A program made the position numbers and the translations under genes. DNA of 5,804 nt, taken from Candidatus Woesearchaeota archaeon (GTDB lineage Archaea > Nanobdellota > Nanobdellia > Woesearchaeales > B29-G15). The notes beneath the pieces are model-generated. The model was not told the origin of the DNA and searched no databases. It saw nothing but the letters and a program-made list of their open reading frames with translations. Positions 5,356-5,804 of the stretch are shown piece after piece. Numbering within the stretch: the first letter of the stretch is position 1; each line of letters begins with the position of its first letter. The stretch is taken from contig QMQS01000062.1 in NCBI GenBank assembly GCA_003650585.1, positions 1 to 5,804 on the forward strand. Direction: 5' to 3'.

Positions 5356-5804
5356 TTAAAATTGATTTGAAACCCTCTCATGCAAGCCCCTATAAAGCTG
5401 TGTAGTGGGCTCGGGTAACTCAAATCCTGGATGGGCTTTGCTGTACTTTTGGAGCAGGATGTCAATTTGCAGTACCACCCACTTGGCATCCTCTTGCGTA
5501 ATCCTCTCTTGCTCTAGCATCAAATGGGTCATGTGTATAGGGCCTATTAGCATATTTGTGAGGATGCTTTGCTTATTTGGGTCTGTTTGGGCTAATGCCG
5601 ATTTTATCAAACCTGTATAGAGACCATTGAGGCAATTCTCACGCTCATATTCATGTGCTTTTGGCACCCTCTGCTCAGTAATCCTGTTAATGCATCTCGC
5701 TGCCACATACAACTGCTGCTCGATTGCAGCCATCTGTAGTTGGAGCAATGACTCATAGTCACCCAGCAGTTCAGGCGAAATCTCCTCTAACAAGTGCTCT
5801 ACCC
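5356..5804 (-). CDS. Hypothetical alpha-helical protein (5' partial)
   Basis: I do not recognise this protein. The frame is open through the right edge (codons GTA GAG CAC precede the TTG at 5793), so the start is probably outside the window and at least 148 C-terminal residues are present. A start at that TTG is possible but no Shine-Dalgarno sequence supports it. The chain looks wholly alpha-helical and soluble: rich in Leu, Gln, Glu and Ile, with helices such as DYESLLQLQMAAIEQQLYVA and EDAKWVVLQIDILLQKYSKA. A central part runs KSALAQTDPNKQSILTNMLI. No membrane segment, signal peptide or catalytic motif is seen, and the two cysteines are not arranged as a metal site. It ends at TAA 5358-5356, with the rpoL promoter immediately downstream. 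It may share a transcript with rpoL, but the TATA box shows rpoL need not depend on it. Confidence 0.75.
   Translation of the reverse strand, partial: VEHLLEEISPELLGDYESLLQLQMAAIEQQLYVAARCINRITEQRVPKAHEYERENCLNGLYTGLIKSALAQTDPNKQSILTNMLIGPIHMTHLMLEQERITQEDAKWVVLQIDILLQKYSKAHPGFELPEPTTQLYRGLHERVSNQF

Overview
The window looks archaeal. The clearest sign is a complete gene for RNA polymerase subunit L (rpoL), a small subunit found in archaea and as a homologue of eukaryotic Rpb11/AC19, but not in bacteria. It is preceded by an archaeal-type TATA box. An AMMECR1-family gene, near-universal in archaea, follows it. A strong Shine-Dalgarno site and surface proteins with Thr/Gly linkers and many N-glycosylation sequons fit this too. 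The style of the surface proteins recalls those of small DPANN-type archaea, but the window does not fix the lineage.

Layout, left half (+ strand): positions 1-4466 hold two cotranscribed surface-protein genes. The first is a very large secreted protein, cut off by the left edge, with at least 1045 residues. It alternates beta-sandwich modules, two carboxypeptidase-regulatory-like modules, an Asp-rich probable metal-binding stretch and a 30-cysteine core made of two families of tandem repeats. It ends in a second Cys-rich tail. The second gene starts 14 nt later behind a strong ribosome binding site. It is complete and encodes a type I membrane protein: signal peptide, beta-rich ectodomain, Thr/Gly stalk, a second small beta domain, an acidic Pro/Glu stalk and a C-terminal transmembrane helix. 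A reasonable reading is a surface-exposed adhesive or structural protein made together with a membrane-anchored partner. The partnership is inference.

Layout, right half (- strand): three genes read right to left. A partial gene of unknown function enters from the right edge and ends at 5356. It is followed by rpoL with its own TATA box, and then by the AMMECR1-family gene, whose start overlaps the rpoL stop (ATGA). The AMMECR1 gene meets the second surface gene tail to tail, and the two stop codons share the palindrome TTAA at 4463-4466.

The window is almost entirely coding. The longest gap is 48 nt (5308-5355) and holds the rpoL promoter. I see no tRNA, rRNA, CRISPR array, insertion sequence or other mobile element. 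The parts most worth a second look are the repeated disulfide-rich modules of the large surface protein, its pairing with the anchored protein, and the tight coupling of AMMECR1 to rpoL.
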